Source: Dillenia suffruticosa
Lineage: Eukaryota; Streptophyta; Magnoliopsida; Dilleniales; Dilleniaceae
Reading direction: 5' to 3'
Assembly: GCA_033439265.1 (NCBI GenBank)
Contig: JAVTVX010000035.1
Location: 19,866,001-19,930,000, forward strand
Length of the DNA stretch: 64,000 bases
The first letter of the stretch is position 1, and every line of letters begins with the position of its first letter. The notes under the pieces were generated by a model. That model searched no databases. It saw nothing but the letters and a program-made list of their open reading frames with translations, and was not told the origin of the DNA. Position numbers and translations under genes: made by a program. This document shows positions 1 through 12,305 of the stretch, in pieces.

Positions 1-808
1 CAAACCGCTCCTCGTCTTTTAAAATGTATTATCAGACATGTCTTGTGTTGAGTACATAGAGAAATTGAGAGAACATAGACGTCTTCACCTTAATTGCATC
101 TCCAACCAAACAGCAACGTTAATAATGGCACATAAAAGTCTGCCCTTTTATTATACGGCATTTATTACTTTTTTGCATTAAAATCTGGATTACTTATATC
201 CTCAACACACGTTGAAAAGAAAATTAAAATTTTTTTTGATTGGGTATCGGGGATGTTTACTAGTAGCGAGTGAAATTTTTACAAGCTGTCCTGAATGTTT
301 ACTAGTAGCGAGTGAAATTTTTACAAGCTGTCCTGAGACTGCAAAAAAATTGCTGTAGCTGGCAGAGAAGCAGAAAGCAGAGCAGCAGAAAAAAGCAGAG
401 ACGCAGAGGAAAACAGAGGACTTTTGTAAATTGTTATTGTGGGGATGGGCGATGAGATGAGTAATTATTCCGTCAGAAACTTACAAACACCTAACTCTCA
501 ACATTTCTCTCTCTCCCTCCCCCTACATCTTCATACCTAACCTAAACTCTCCCTCTCCCTCTCCCTCTCCTTCTCTCTCTCTCTCACACTGAAAGTTTTA
601 CTTTTACTGTTCCTTGGAGTGAGCATTTCTAGCACTTTCTTGTGCTTTTTTTTTTCTCTGTTTTGCTCTGTTTCTGTATCTAGGTGTGGTTTAAATTTGG
701 AAGTGAAGCTGTATTTTTTTTTTCTTTTGGGCGCGTAGCACTTTCTCGAGCTTGTATTCTCTGTTTTCTCTATTTCTATATCTGGGTGCGGTTCAAATTT
801 GAGGGTAA
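1..808. other. Upstream region and 5' leader of the G-gamma gene
   Basis: No gene is seen here. It holds a perfect 42-bp tandem duplication (253-336), a purine-rich stretch with repeated GCAGA words (about 360-420), and a strongly pyrimidine-rich leader (about 505-595) typical of plant 5' UTRs. The reading frame of the downstream gene opens at 809. Confidence 0.6.
253..336. repeat. Perfect 42-bp tandem duplication
   Basis: The 42-bp unit at 253-294, starting ATGTTTACTAGTAGCG, is repeated without a mismatch at 295-336. It lies about 470 bp upstream of the G-gamma start codon, in the likely promoter. Complete identity suggests a young duplication. Confidence 0.95.
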
Positions 809-3800
809 ATGGCTGTGAAAACAAGTGGGTCTTCATCTGGTCCGACACTACCACCACCATGCCCAAAGTCACCACCAGCGTATCCCGATTTGTATGGAAA
901 GCGCCGTGAGCTTGCTAGAGTTCAGATGTTGGAGAGAGAGATTAGCTTTCTCGAGGTTAGTCCTTCTCAATTTTCTCAGCCTTTGTTGTTAATTTTATTC
1001 TGAATTTTTTTAGTCGTAATCTGTTTGTTATTTTGTGGGTTTAGGTTGAATTTTTTGTTGGAAAATCTTTAACATGAATTAGATGCACCATTTCGCACAC
1101 TGGTTCTCATTATGAAAAGAAGCCCCAAACTTTTAGAAAGAGTGGATATTTAGACCTTTTAAGCTGGGAGTAGGCTAAGATGATTTTTTTTTTCTTTTCT
1201 TTTCTTTTGGTGCGAGTGTATGTCTGTGTACAGGAAATATTGAGACTTGGGATGATTTTGTATGAGATAACTTCAAGTACCATTTTCCCCCCTCTGCCTA
1301 GCATGTATTTCTGATTTGTAGAGTCAACCCAAACCCTTTCCTTACCCTTGGTTGGTTTTATGTCACATGACAAATGCCCTCCTAGATTCTGTTAGAAAAC
1401 TATTATTGTGCCCCTTTGTGTTTTGGAGATGTTAGGTAGGGATGTCATTCAACTTATTCTCGAATATATTATTGTTTGGCGTCTCCCGCGGCACACCTGC
1501 TTTGTACATAACGTTCCCCAATTTTTAATTAGAAAATCTTGATTTTTATAAGGTTCGATTCACTAATTCTTTTGCTGCCAACCCAATCTAACGGGTGTGG
1601 CAGCAAGCAGCTGCGCAAGTTATACAATGCTGAGTAGCTTTTCCTTTTATTTTTCTTATTTTTTTTTCTTTCTACGATTTAATCTTCCTGCTCAGATTAC
1701 GGTTTCTGTCCTGAAAGATTGCCACAGAATTTTTCTATCGACTCTCTAGCAGTATCAGTCCTATTTTGTTAATCAGTGAAACTCCTACTGAAACCTTTGA
1801 TCAGTGCAGGATGAGTTGAAATCGATCGAAGGACTTCAACCTGCTTCTAGGTCTTGCAAAGAGTATGATTCATGTTTTGAGTCCATAGAAAACATCTATT
1901 TCACTACATGTTCAACTTCAAATGTTTTGTTTTAACTGACAGAGCTTGGAATTATGCTTGAGTTTCAGAATAACATTTGTTATTAACTGACGAGTGACTT
2001 GATCTGTGAACACATCAGGGTTGCTGACTATGTAGTGGCAAATGCCGATCCTTTGGTGCCAACGTAAGATTGTTTTCAGCTTTCCCTCTTGTTGAGTGTT
2101 GAATGGGTTACGATCTCTTCATTTTTCTTCTCTACCATGCAGACATAGGAAGATCCGTAGGTCGTTTCGCTTCTGGAAGTGGCTCTGCTGGTACTGTTTT
2201 CCTTCTTTCTTAATGATTGGTTTCATGCCCTTGCACACTCATACATCCAGGTTGACAAGGAAATATTATGTTGACATTTTCCTTCTTAGTTTACAAAATT
2301 TTTTAGTAGTTCTTTTCCTTCCTCCCGTTATAGGCAGACTGGATGTCTGAATCACAAATTTGCTAGCCTTTGGGTCTCCCTACGAGTAAGAACTGGTTAA
2401 CAGAGTTATTACCGTTCTTTTTTCGGTTTTCCCTACTTCCCCTGGAGTCTTCATTCTATAGTTGGATACCTATGAAAGGTTTCTGAAAACTAAGTCAGAT
2501 TTGCAATGAAGTTAAGACCTTTTTATACTTAATTCAGTGATTTACCAATCGAGAGTTGTGTTGGGAAATCCTGTTCCTGTTGGAAAGACACATCCTGCAG
2601 AATAGTGCGCAGAATTCTGGTCTGACATATATGCGTGTGGAAAAAGTGTCAATTGGGCCTTGTTGGGCCAGCATGGTCCATTGTTGGTCTTGGCCTAGAA
2701 TTGTTGGGCCAGGCCCAAACATAGTATGGTACAACCGTGTAGTGTAGTGCACCCACAAGGCCAAGGTCCATGGAGCTGGGCTGGGTCAGGCCTGCAGGCC
2801 CAGACCCTTTTTTTTATACCAACCACGGGTATCTGGAATCATACTCAGACTAATCCGGTTTGAGTGTCTACGTGTGAGCCCTATTTAGAGAAGTTTTGAA
2901 ACTAAGACTTGGTCAAAGGACCTAACACCCCAGCCCACTACACTAACTATCCATTAGTCCAGACTTTCTCTCTTCAATTATATCCGCCGAAGAATACCAG
3001 TGGTACAAGCATCATGATATGAAGGGATACTATGTTCTGAAATTACATCAAGGATCTATCCTTTCATTGCTCGAAATAAGGATCTACGAGATTCTTTCTT
3101 TGGCATACAGTAAGAAATAGAAATTGCTAAACAACAAATAAAAAATCAAAATGCAGTAATTTTTTATTTTTAGCTGAACTACATAAAAAGTCATCCAAAT
3201 AAAAATGAAAAGCTAATATGCATAAAAAAGCGATATAAAGAATGTTGATGAAATAAAAAAATATATCAAATAGAATAGAGAAATCATAGCATTTATGCCA
3301 TGTCAACATGGTAGGCGGGCCCAGACATGAACTCTTTGGACCTATTCCTCACGGGGGACTTGTGCCACTGTGGGTAGCCCAGCCCGTTTGAAATCTCTAG
3401 TTGCGAAATATGCAGATTCTACTCGGGTGGCATATAGAAGAGCAATTATAATGTACTTGTTGATGTCTTGTATTAGCTTATTCTTCATTTCATATGCAGT
3501 TGGTGCAGTTGGTGCTGTGGATCATCTTGTTTCTGCTGCTCATGGAAATCCTGCTGTCCTGAGTGCTCTGATTGCTTCCAAGTGCCTGAATGTTGCAAAT
3601 GCGGACCTTGCAATTGCTGTCCAGTACCATGCGACTGCTGTTCATGTTTCAGCTGCAAATGGCCAACGTGGCACTGCTGCTCTTGGCCAAAAAACATCTG
3701 CTGCTGCTTCAAAAAGATTTCATGCAGATGCAAAAGCAATTGCTGTAGAAGAAGAAGTTGTATTTGTAGCAGAAATTGCTGCATTCTTCCAAGTAATTTA

Positions 3801-3959
3801 TGCCCGGAGTTTTCTTGCTGCAGCTGGACATGCTCCTGCACCTGCACCTGCCCAAAGTGTTCCTGCTCTTGTCCAACATGTCCAACGGTACGCCCTTGTT
3901 CTAATTGTTCAAGAACTTGTTGTAATTGTAAGTGTAACCCTTGCTGTTTATTTTATTGA
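809..3959 (+). CDS. AGG3: Type-C heterotrimeric G-protein gamma subunit (AGG3/GS3/DEP1-like)
   Basis: Plasma-membrane gamma subunit that pairs with G-beta; the family controls organ and seed size and hormone responses. The five exons I derive are 809-955, 1810-1862, 2019-2063, 2143-2190 and 3500-3959. All introns are GT-AG, the phases agree, and the product is 250 aa, close to the size I recall for Arabidopsis AGG3. Residues 30-82 form the G-gamma-like helix (LYGKRRELARVQMLEREIS) and carry the DPLVP motif at 77-81. A basic and aromatic hinge (RRSFRFWKWLC) follows. From residue 98 to the end there are about 54 cysteines in 153 residues, the hallmark of type-C subunits, with no CAAX box. Exon 5 starts at 3500: the junction codon TG|T continues the cysteine run in the one frame free of stops to TGA 3957-3959. 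Intron 4 is 1.3 kb and holds GGCCCA-rich sequence. Confidence 0.93.
2191..3499 (+). other. Intron 4 of the G-gamma gene, with GGCCCA-rich block
   Basis: This intron separates the hinge exon from the cysteine-rich tail exon. Its middle (about 2560-2815) is far more GC-rich than its surroundings and repeats TGGGCC/GGCCCA words several times. It also contains a TGTTGGGAAATCC start that looks like an LTR end. I could not find matching flanking duplications, so a transposon origin is only suspected. Confidence 0.5.
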
Positions 3960-6163
3960 TATAGTAATTGTGCAAATTCTATCTTTATTAATAAATTTAC
4001 ACAGATATATATACAGGTGGTTTTAAATCCAAGCTCGTGTCATCACTCATAACCCCTTGCTATTATACCTCAGTATATGTGACACATGATCCTAAATAAG
4101 TTGTTTTTATGACCTCTTATGTTGGCCTTTTCCTCTTGCTAGACTATTGAGAGAGAACAGATGCATAACCTCCTGGACTATCTTTTATTTTCTTTCTTTT
4201 TCATTTTTGCCCCATTTGTGAGGACACGTTGCAATAGATTTATGGCTTTCGCAGTGAGGCCATCAACATGTAAAGGACTCTCAATATTGCTCCTTAGTGC
4301 GTGTAGATCCACATAAAGTGGATGGGTATGGCTCCCTTCAGCCGTCTCTTTTCCAACATCGTTGCCCCTCTTTTCTCTAGTGGGTGAAGTTCCATTGAAT
4401 CTATAGAGGTGGAAGCCATCATAGCTTGTTTCTGTCTTTAAAATTTTCAGTGGCTTTTGAGGTGATGATCATCTGATTTTGTTCCTTTAATCAATGCCTT
4501 GGGCAAGTTTGCTTTCCTCTGTGGTGAAGGTAGAAAGTATTCAATGTTGACTTGAATTTATGGTCCTCCCTCTAGCACATCATCAAAGTGCATAATTGGG
4601 TTGACGGAGTGCATGCTTTGGTGCTCTAGGATTGCATTCAGACTACAATTCCAACAAAAGCTAACAAATGCACTGAAAATTTATTTCTTAGGATTCCTAT
4701 AGTTCTAACCTTTCTAATGCTTAAACAAAAGTTTCATTTATTTCCTTCTTAGCGCTTAATTGTGAAAAATGCTTAGCCTATATGATTGCACTTGTAAATT
4801 GCCTACAAATTACGATGAAGGTGGTAGCCAAGAAGTATCGGCATTGATGTCCCTTGGATCTATAAGATAACATGTTAAAAAAAATGCATGTGAAAATAAT
4901 TCGCAAAGTAAATACTTTGCGAATAGGTGTTAAAGCACCGAGGCTACTGCAGTGGGACAAAGAAATTTCTCAGTTGATGGAGACCTTTATAGTGCAGTCT
5001 CTTGAAAACAGCTACCCTGGTATGCCCCCTTCTGTCTCTTCAGGCAGCCCCAAAAAAAAAAAAAAAAAAGAAAAGAAAAAAAGAAAAGTGTTGTCCAGGG
5101 AAGGAACTAAGGAAGAGTGATGAACAGAAGCGTCCAAGAGTGGAGTTGCCTAATTTGCGACATATCCAATGTGACAGAAGTTAGCAACTCTTGTGAAAAA
5201 AGGAATTGTTGGGATATGAGGTTGCCATGAAACATGATAAAAGAATTGTGGTGATGTGTCTTTTTCTTCCCGGAACTTCCTCTTGATAGTACAAATTGAG
5301 AGCTATGTATCACCAACTGAATCACGAGAACTCCTTGCTACATTCAGCCATATTATTGGTCTGAATGCTGTATACGTTTCTTCACCTGTACACAATGTTC
5401 CACCTGTAATTGGACACAAGTTGTAAACTTTAAAGCTAGTATTCTGTTTAAAGTCAATTCAGAACCCAGAAAAGCACTATTTTCTTCTTGATAGAAGTTT
5501 CTTTTTTCCTAATGAGTTCTCACTTGAAGCGGCCATATTTATGATCCATTTTTTTTTTATTTGATTCAGATATTTATGATCCATGTCTCTGTGGCTAAAG
5601 ATCCGTATCAAATTGACTTAATACAAAGCTATAAATTACTAAAAAATATAATTTGGGCACACATAATTTTTTTAACTTTTTAAACTCAACAATTTGCTCA
5701 AAAGATTAAGGCTTGAGCCCTTGAGTGGGAGCAATGCGGTTTTAGAAAGGAGGAAAAACAATTCCTCATAGCGCAAAACAAGTTGCAATTACTGTACCCC
5801 ATTGCCTAATATTATCTCATTGCTTTACCTTGCAGAATGGAATCATTACAAACTTATCCTGTTAGGGGTACAATGTTGATTACTAACGACTGAGAAATAT
5901 TACATTCTTTTGCAGTTTCTGCACTGCAAAATTAAATTCAAAAAAAGAAGAAAAAAAAGAAGAAAAAACTCTCACAAATTTCTCTCTTTCTTCTGTATAA
6001 GAAATCTTCATTATATAGAGATCAGAACAATCTGTAAAAAAGCATTCTTTCGTTGCTCCATCAAACGAATTAACAACTACCACACCGGGACACCTCTCCT
6101 CTTCAGTGGAAATTCGAAGTCAATTAACCAAAACAAGCATAACACTTAAAATGCCCCATCTTT
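3960..6163. other. Intergenic region between the G-gamma and subtilase genes
   Basis: The two genes converge here. The first few hundred bases are probably the G-gamma 3' UTR, and the last stretch before 6164 the subtilase 3' UTR. There is an A-rich run at 5049-5094 that produces lysine-rich artefact frames. No convincing gene or transposon was recognised in the middle. Confidence 0.5.
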
Positions 6164-8660
6164 TTACAACCGGGTCCAAGCATAGGAAATGGGGCTCCGG
6201 GCTTGGTACTGAGCATTGCTCCAAACAATCGATCCGAACCCACTCCTAGCTGCATTTTCACCCTTCTTTGACATAAATGTGGCGGTATATTTGAGCTTCT
6301 CACCTACATTTCTGAAAACTAACCTGGAGGGTTTGACCACCACACTGACGGATGAAGGCCCGGTCACGGCCACATTATAAACTGACCCGGCGGGTCCAAC
6401 ATTGGTTAACTCTCTACTGTACCTAACCACTCTAGAATTCCCAAACATAACCGAGAAAGACGGGTAATTGAGCTGACCCGGGTCCGAAAACTTCCGGGTA
6501 CAAGTGCCATTGCGCTTGGTGATAACGTGCACCTGATCGAAAGTGTAGTCCAATGAGCACAGAAATGCAATGTAGTCATCTGGGGTAATGTCATAGATGA
6601 GTCCTGGGGAGAGGGCTTTCCGTGGGTCCACATGGCCCGACCCATGTGCCCAAGGGGTCGAATACGCGCCACCGGCAGCATCCCGGAGAGGCGCTCCGCT
6701 GTTGTCGCGTATGTAGGCGGTAGTCATTAATGCTGATTTGATTGCACTTGGACTCCAGTTTGGATGAGCTGCCTTAAGCAATGCCGCCACTCCACTTATG
6801 TGTGGGCAGGACATGGATGTACCTGAAAATTTAATATTAAATGTCACATGAAACTATATAATAAAATTTTAATAGGACCACAACTGGGGCCAGAGGAATC
6901 AATAAGGTGACAATTTCTGACATGGGAAAAATTTGGCCGCTTTAGAACATGGACAGATACACTCATAACATTATATTATCAATAAAGAATATCATGGAAC
7001 CAATGGCTAGTAACGTTATGTTTACTTTACCTGACATGATGTTGAATTTAGTCCTTCTAGTGTCCTTCCCTAGACCCGTGGGTCCAACTGCTTCGGACCA
7101 GGCTGCCAAGATGTTAACCCCCGGTCCAATTAAATCCGGTTTAAGAATATGTGGAGTTACCAAATTGGGACCTCTCGAACTAAAAGCCGCTACAACAGGC
7201 GAAGGCCTAACGTTCAACACAGTCCCCCCAAAGCTAAGCACGGCCGTCGGATTAGAATCTGACAGTGCATATGACCTGATCAAATCACCAACCTTTTTCC
7301 CTACCGCGACGGCCGGTAACAAGTGGCTATCCGCCACGAGCTCCTCTCCACTCGCCGCCGTGTTAGCCAATATCATACCAGCCCCACCGGCATCACGGAC
7401 CACCCCGCCCTTTTCGACCCGTGCATTTATACCTCTATCGCATAAAACTACTTTGCCACGTACCAAGCTAGGATCAAGCGAACCGGACAAACACAGGTTG
7501 CTTGAATTATTACTACCCTTTCCGTAAACCAGACCAACGGGTTTGTCCCCCATGGCGGGCCCACTGTAAAGCGAAACACCAGTGAACTGGGTTCCATTAC
7601 CAAAAAAGGCATAAGCCGGGAAATCTCGGTCTAATGTCCCGGCTCCAACGGTCATTAACCAAGGTGCCACGTTGGCGAGTGAGGCTCTAGTGGGCCCACT
7701 ATTGCCAGCGGAGCAAGTGACCACTATCCCCATTTCCATGGCTGTAAAGGCACCAATAGCAATGGTGTCTCGGTAGTAAGGACCCGACCCGCCTCCCAGA
7801 GAAAGTGACAGAACATCAACGCCGTCAGCTATTGCCCGGTCAATACCCGCAAGGATATCCGATCCGAAACATCCGTTTTCCCAACATACCTTATAAGCGG
7901 CCACACGTGCTCGCGTAGCCATCCCACGTGCCGTCCCGCTCGCGTAACCCAGCAAGCTTGCATTACCCACCTGCGACCCGGCTGCAGTGCTAGCGGTGTG
8001 GGTCCCATGCCCTTCTTGGTCTCGGGGCGAAGCTGTTTCTTTGGGGTTTTTCATGAAATTCCCACCTGAAGCCATTTTATATCCCCTTGAAAAACTTCTA
8101 GCTCCTATCAACTTCTTGTTACACAAATTCGGGTTAAAGTCTGAACCCGATTCACACTCCCCCTTCCACCGGGCCGGTATCTCATCCATACCCAAATCGT
8201 CGAAGCTTTTCGATTCGGGCCAAATACCCGTATCCAGGACACCAATTATCACATCCTGAGAAGCCTGGTTGAGATCCTGGGTCGTATGCCCGGCCCACAA
8301 CCCAAAATCTTCGTCCAGGCCTAGAAATTTGGGGCTCCGAGTGGTGTGGAGAGCGTAGAGAGTATCTTCATAGACTCCGACGACGGAATCGGAGTTTTTA
8401 AGGGATTCAACTTGGGTCGGGTCAAGAGAAGCGGCGAAGCCGTGGAAGGCGGAGGTGTAGGTGTAGAGGAGAGAATCTGAAGAGTCGGAGTCGGTGTCGG
8501 AGGAGAGAGATTGGAGTTGGGAGGTGTACCAATCGTGGTGGGTTGAGAATGTTGAAGGCTTCTGAGAATGTTTCACGTGAATAATGTAGGTTTGTTTTGC
8601 TGTGGTTGAAAGAAGACATTGTAGGAGTGCTATGAAGCAGACCCACAACATAGCAGCCAT
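6164..8660 (-). CDS. SBT1.8: Subtilisin-like serine protease, SBT1.8-like
   Basis: Secreted S8A subtilase acting in the cell wall or apoplast. Two exons, 8660-7031 and 6822-6164, join through a GT-AG intron inside the catalytic Ser loop (G|GT = Gly544) and give 762 aa, a normal length. Order of parts: signal peptide (about 1-22); I9 prodomain (about 23-108, starting [12 protein letters not shown]); catalytic Asp143 in [10 protein letters not shown]; His218 in GHGTHTAST; oxyanion Asn320 in [10 protein letters not shown] insert (about 355-470); catalytic Ser546 in [11 protein letters not shown]; Fn3-like C-terminal domain (about 650-760). All catalytic residues are intact. From memory of the family the closest relative is SBT1.8 ([23 protein letters not shown]), but the ARA12/SBT1.7 clade is close and only a tree would settle it. 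Another in-frame ATG lies at codon 4. Confidence 0.95.
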
Positions 8661-8702
8661 GGAGGGGAGAGAGAAAATTGTGACAGTCGCTACGTCGGAG
8701 AC

Positions 8703-8709
8703 TTATATA
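8703..8709 (-). promoter_or_regulatory. Candidate TATA box of the subtilase gene
   Basis: TATATAAG on the minus strand, about 43 bp before the ATG at 8660. If used, initiation about 30 bp downstream would leave a leader of only some 15 nt. A start further upstream is equally possible. Confidence 0.4.
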
Positions 8710-9539
8710 GAGGAAGAAGAAAACTCAGTAAGTGTATATAAAACTGCGGGTTAGTAGATTTGGGCTTTCTTGAGTGCTTTATTACCACAATGCCACTCGG
8801 TGGTAATTTTAAATTCAAATTAATATCTTTTTTTAAAAAAAAAATTGAAGAATATGTACCTGAAATATTAAAATTAAACATTAGTTTATTCAAATAAAAA
8901 TGATATATTTAAGTATTCAATTAAAAATCTTAAAATTAAAATACCAAATTAAATCAATATATTTTAAATATTTATTTATTAATTTATTTACTTATTTTTT
9001 CTTTTTATTCTCTTTTTATTTTTTTCTTTATCTTTTTTAAATTTATCTTTCAAATAATCGATTCTAAATATTGAAATTAAAACTTAATTATTGTTGTAGT
9101 ACCAAAAATCATAGATTTTTTTTTATACATATATTGACATAACTATAATTTATTTGAAGGTGATTGAAAATGAAGCCCCTAGAGGATAAAGAAAGGAAAG
9201 GAGGCCTAGCACTACCGAATGATTTTTCTAAATTTAGAAAATGTGTTGCTTGCTTTTATCGTGCAACAATGATAATTTAAACCTTAATATCAAATTTTAA
9301 ATCGGTTATGAGAGATAAATATTAAAAAGAAAAAAATTAATTTAATTAATACAAATTCTCTTATACTACTCATTCATATAAAAACTATCTTCTCAATTAA
9401 ACACTTAACAATCATATGTTTACGAATAAATTATATCAAAATTTTCAACAATTTATCTCTACGTTTTATGAAATTTTATATATTTAAATTCTTGATCCTT
9501 CTAATTTGTGTGTTTTTGAGTTTTTGTTATATATATATT
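8710..9539. other. AT-rich intergenic DNA
   Basis: Upstream region of the subtilase gene, passing into very AT-rich sequence with no convincing reading frame. The left part may contain the remaining 3' end of the LINE described next. Confidence 0.5.
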
Positions 9540-12305
9540 CGAACAATTCAAACGATACTCTCACATTTTATCCTCAATTGAATAAACTCTCAATATATTA
9601 TGTATTTTTGCATTTTTAATTTTATTTTTTCTAATTTTTTTGTACATTCACCTAAACATTTCATATTAGTTACAGTTATTTTATATTCTTATTGTTGTTA
9701 AATGACTCAATATTCGGTACTATCAATAGTGCAAGTCTTATTATGATTTTATAGAACTTTTCTTTCAAATACAATAATATTGTGTGATCGCAAAAAATTT
9801 CAGATATCCTTATCTATTTTATTCAAGCCGTTTGAATTCTATAATTTGTATTTCCATCTATATTGCTATCGCTATGAATGATGGAACCAAAATATATAAA
9901 ACATTTACTTTTTAATATGTATTTTCCTTTAACCTAATTGTTTTTTCATCACTATAATGGTTGTTGTTAAATTTATATCTCATATATTCAGTATTTGACC
10001 TACCCAATCTAAATTTTCTGAATTCTAGTTGTCTTTCCATAATTCTAATTTAACGCTAATATATTTTCTAATTTTATCAATTAACACTATATCATCTGTA
10101 ATCAGTATATATCATGGTATTTCATATTTAATATTTTTGTGATTTCATTTGTTATTATTGCAAAAAAAAATAGAACTTAATACTGAATCTTGATGAGTCC
10201 AATATTAATATGAAAACTATCACATAGATTTTCACAAATTCTTACATTGATTACACTCCTCATACATATCTCCAATAACATTAATGTATTTCAAGAAAAT
10301 CATTTTCGTTAATAACATCCACCACAATATGTTCTAGAAACCCTATCATATATATTTTCTAAATCAATGAATATCATATGTAAGTCTCTTTTCTATATTC
10401 TAAATGTTTCTATTAAATTTCTTAACAAGTAAAATGTTTCAGTGATTGATCATTCTGATATAAATTCAAATTAATTTTGAGATACACTTATCTCCAATTT
10501 CAATCTATACTCTATCAGTCTCTTTCATAATTTCATAGTGTGGTTCATAAGTTTAATTTCTTTATAATTAGAATAATTTTGTATGTTTCATTTATTCTCA
10601 TATAGCAGCATAAGTGTACTCTCTCTTTATATTTGAGACATTTTCTTGATTTGTTAAATTTTGTTAAAAAAATTTATTAACATTATTTTACTAAACTCAC
10701 TCAAACAATTTTACAACTCAATAGAAATGTTATCAAATCTTATAACTTTATTATTTTTTATTCTCTTTAAAACCTTATCTATTTCATGGAAACGAATTTT
10801 ACGTTTAAAATTTTTATTACTTTCTTTAACATGTATCTCGATATTTTCAATGTTTTTCGTACTCTCAACGTTAAAGAAATTATTAAAATAATATTGTTAA
10901 CGTTTTCTTATATTTTCATTCCTCACAAGTATAATATTGGTTTCACTCTCAATACACCGAATACTATTTAGATTTTTTTCTTTCTTCTTTCTTATTTTAG
11001 CAATTTTGTAAATCTCTTTTTTTTTTTTCATTTTAAGTTTCCAGTCTTCTATGTTATTCGTCATATACCTTACTTTTCGATTCGTGAATTATCTTTTTCA
11101 CATCTTTTTTTACACTTTTGTATTTTTTCATAAATATCACTATTTCTATTATTTTTAAAATCCCTATAACACTCTAATTTGGTTTGAATAATAGTTTGTA
11201 TTTTTTCGTTCCACTACTATAAAACCTTACCTCTTGGAGCCCAATCTTTAGATTCGTCTAAAATCTCTCTACCTATATTTTTAATATTATTAGATATTTA
11301 TTTCAAAATTGTTTATACATCAACATTAGTAGACCAATTTACTATTTGAATTAATTTGTTTTTAAAAGTCGTCATTTTTTTTTTTTTTAGATTTCACTAC
11401 TTAATTTTTAGTTCTACAAATGAACGATATTTCTTTTATTTTTTAAAGATGCATACATCTAAAACTAAAAATTTATATTAAATTGTTACACTCTTTCCGA
11501 ATATAACTTTACAATTTTTATAAGTCATTGTGTTACCCCTCTTGATAAGAAAAAAATCTATTTGACTGACATTCGATCCACTTTTATATGTGACTATGTA
11601 CGTCTCTTTTTTATTTAATAACGTATTTACGAGTATCAAATTGAATATTGTGGCAAATTCTAAAATAGTGTCTCGTTCCTCATTCCTAATACAAAAGCCA
11701 AAATTTTTATGTACGGTTTCGAATTTTTTATTGTTCTCTTGTATATGTCCATTTAAGTATTTTCTAATAAATAACCTCTCTCCACTATATATGATTTGTA
11801 TAAACACATCGAAATCCTCCCAAAATTACTTTTTACTAGTTGCCTCTATACATATTTGAGACGTATACAATGACTATATTAATTACATTTTCTCCATCAA
11901 CTAATCTAATAAGTATAATTCTATCTATTTTCCTCCTTATCTCTACTATATCACCTTGTAAATTCTTATGTACAATTATTCATACCTCATTTTTAGTTTT
12001 ATCTCTACCTATGTATCAAAATTATGATGATAAGACTCTATTACTTTATCGTTCTCTTCCACCTACTTAATTTTTTGAAAACACATAATATTAATTTTTT
12101 GTTTATTTATTATTTTTTTTATCTCTTCTAACTTGTGAGTTAAAGATCTTATATTATAAGTTGTTAGGTAAATTTTATTTTTATAAACTAATTTATTTAC
12201 TCGTATCCTAGGATCTCTTGGTAACTTATCATTGTACTTAGGATCCGATCTAGCGCATTGTTGAGGGGGAAATACTTTAAAAGTTTTCTTATATTTGTCA
12301 CCCAT
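9540..12305 (-). mobile_element. Decayed RTE-type LINE (non-LTR retrotransposon)
   Basis: The minus strand encodes, in broken frames, the parts of an RTE-family polyprotein in the correct order. The endonuclease start is at about 12305-12063 (TYNIRSLTHK..., then INIMCFQK). The endonuclease end is at 11807-11478 (LNGHIQENN, HKNFGFCIRNEE, SQIDFFL). The reverse transcriptase core DLHMIFIDLEN.YDRVSR is at about 10390-10330, and the IPW...TDDI segment, equivalent to the usual IPWCMLFADDI, is at about 10125-10085. Many stops, frameshifts and heavy AT drift show it is old and dead. The 3' end is not clear; matches fade near 9.54 kb. Confidence 0.85.

Noticed and set aside
3485..3847. 120-aa Gln/His-rich minus-strand frame
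   Set aside because: It is the reverse complement of the Cys-rich exon (GCA/CAG repeats) with no other support.
3370..4026. 218-aa plus-strand frame across the last G-gamma exon
   Set aside because: It is another frame of the cysteine-codon-rich exon, begins in intron 4, and its Ala/Val/His content is a by-product of TGC repeats. The splice-consistent frame gives the family's cysteine tail.
5002..5184. Lysine-rich frames near 4.9-5.2 kb
   Set aside because: Driven by an A-rich run; neighbouring codons show no known family or splice structure.
6949..7527. 192-aa plus-strand frame
   Set aside because: Antisense shadow of the subtilase coding exon.
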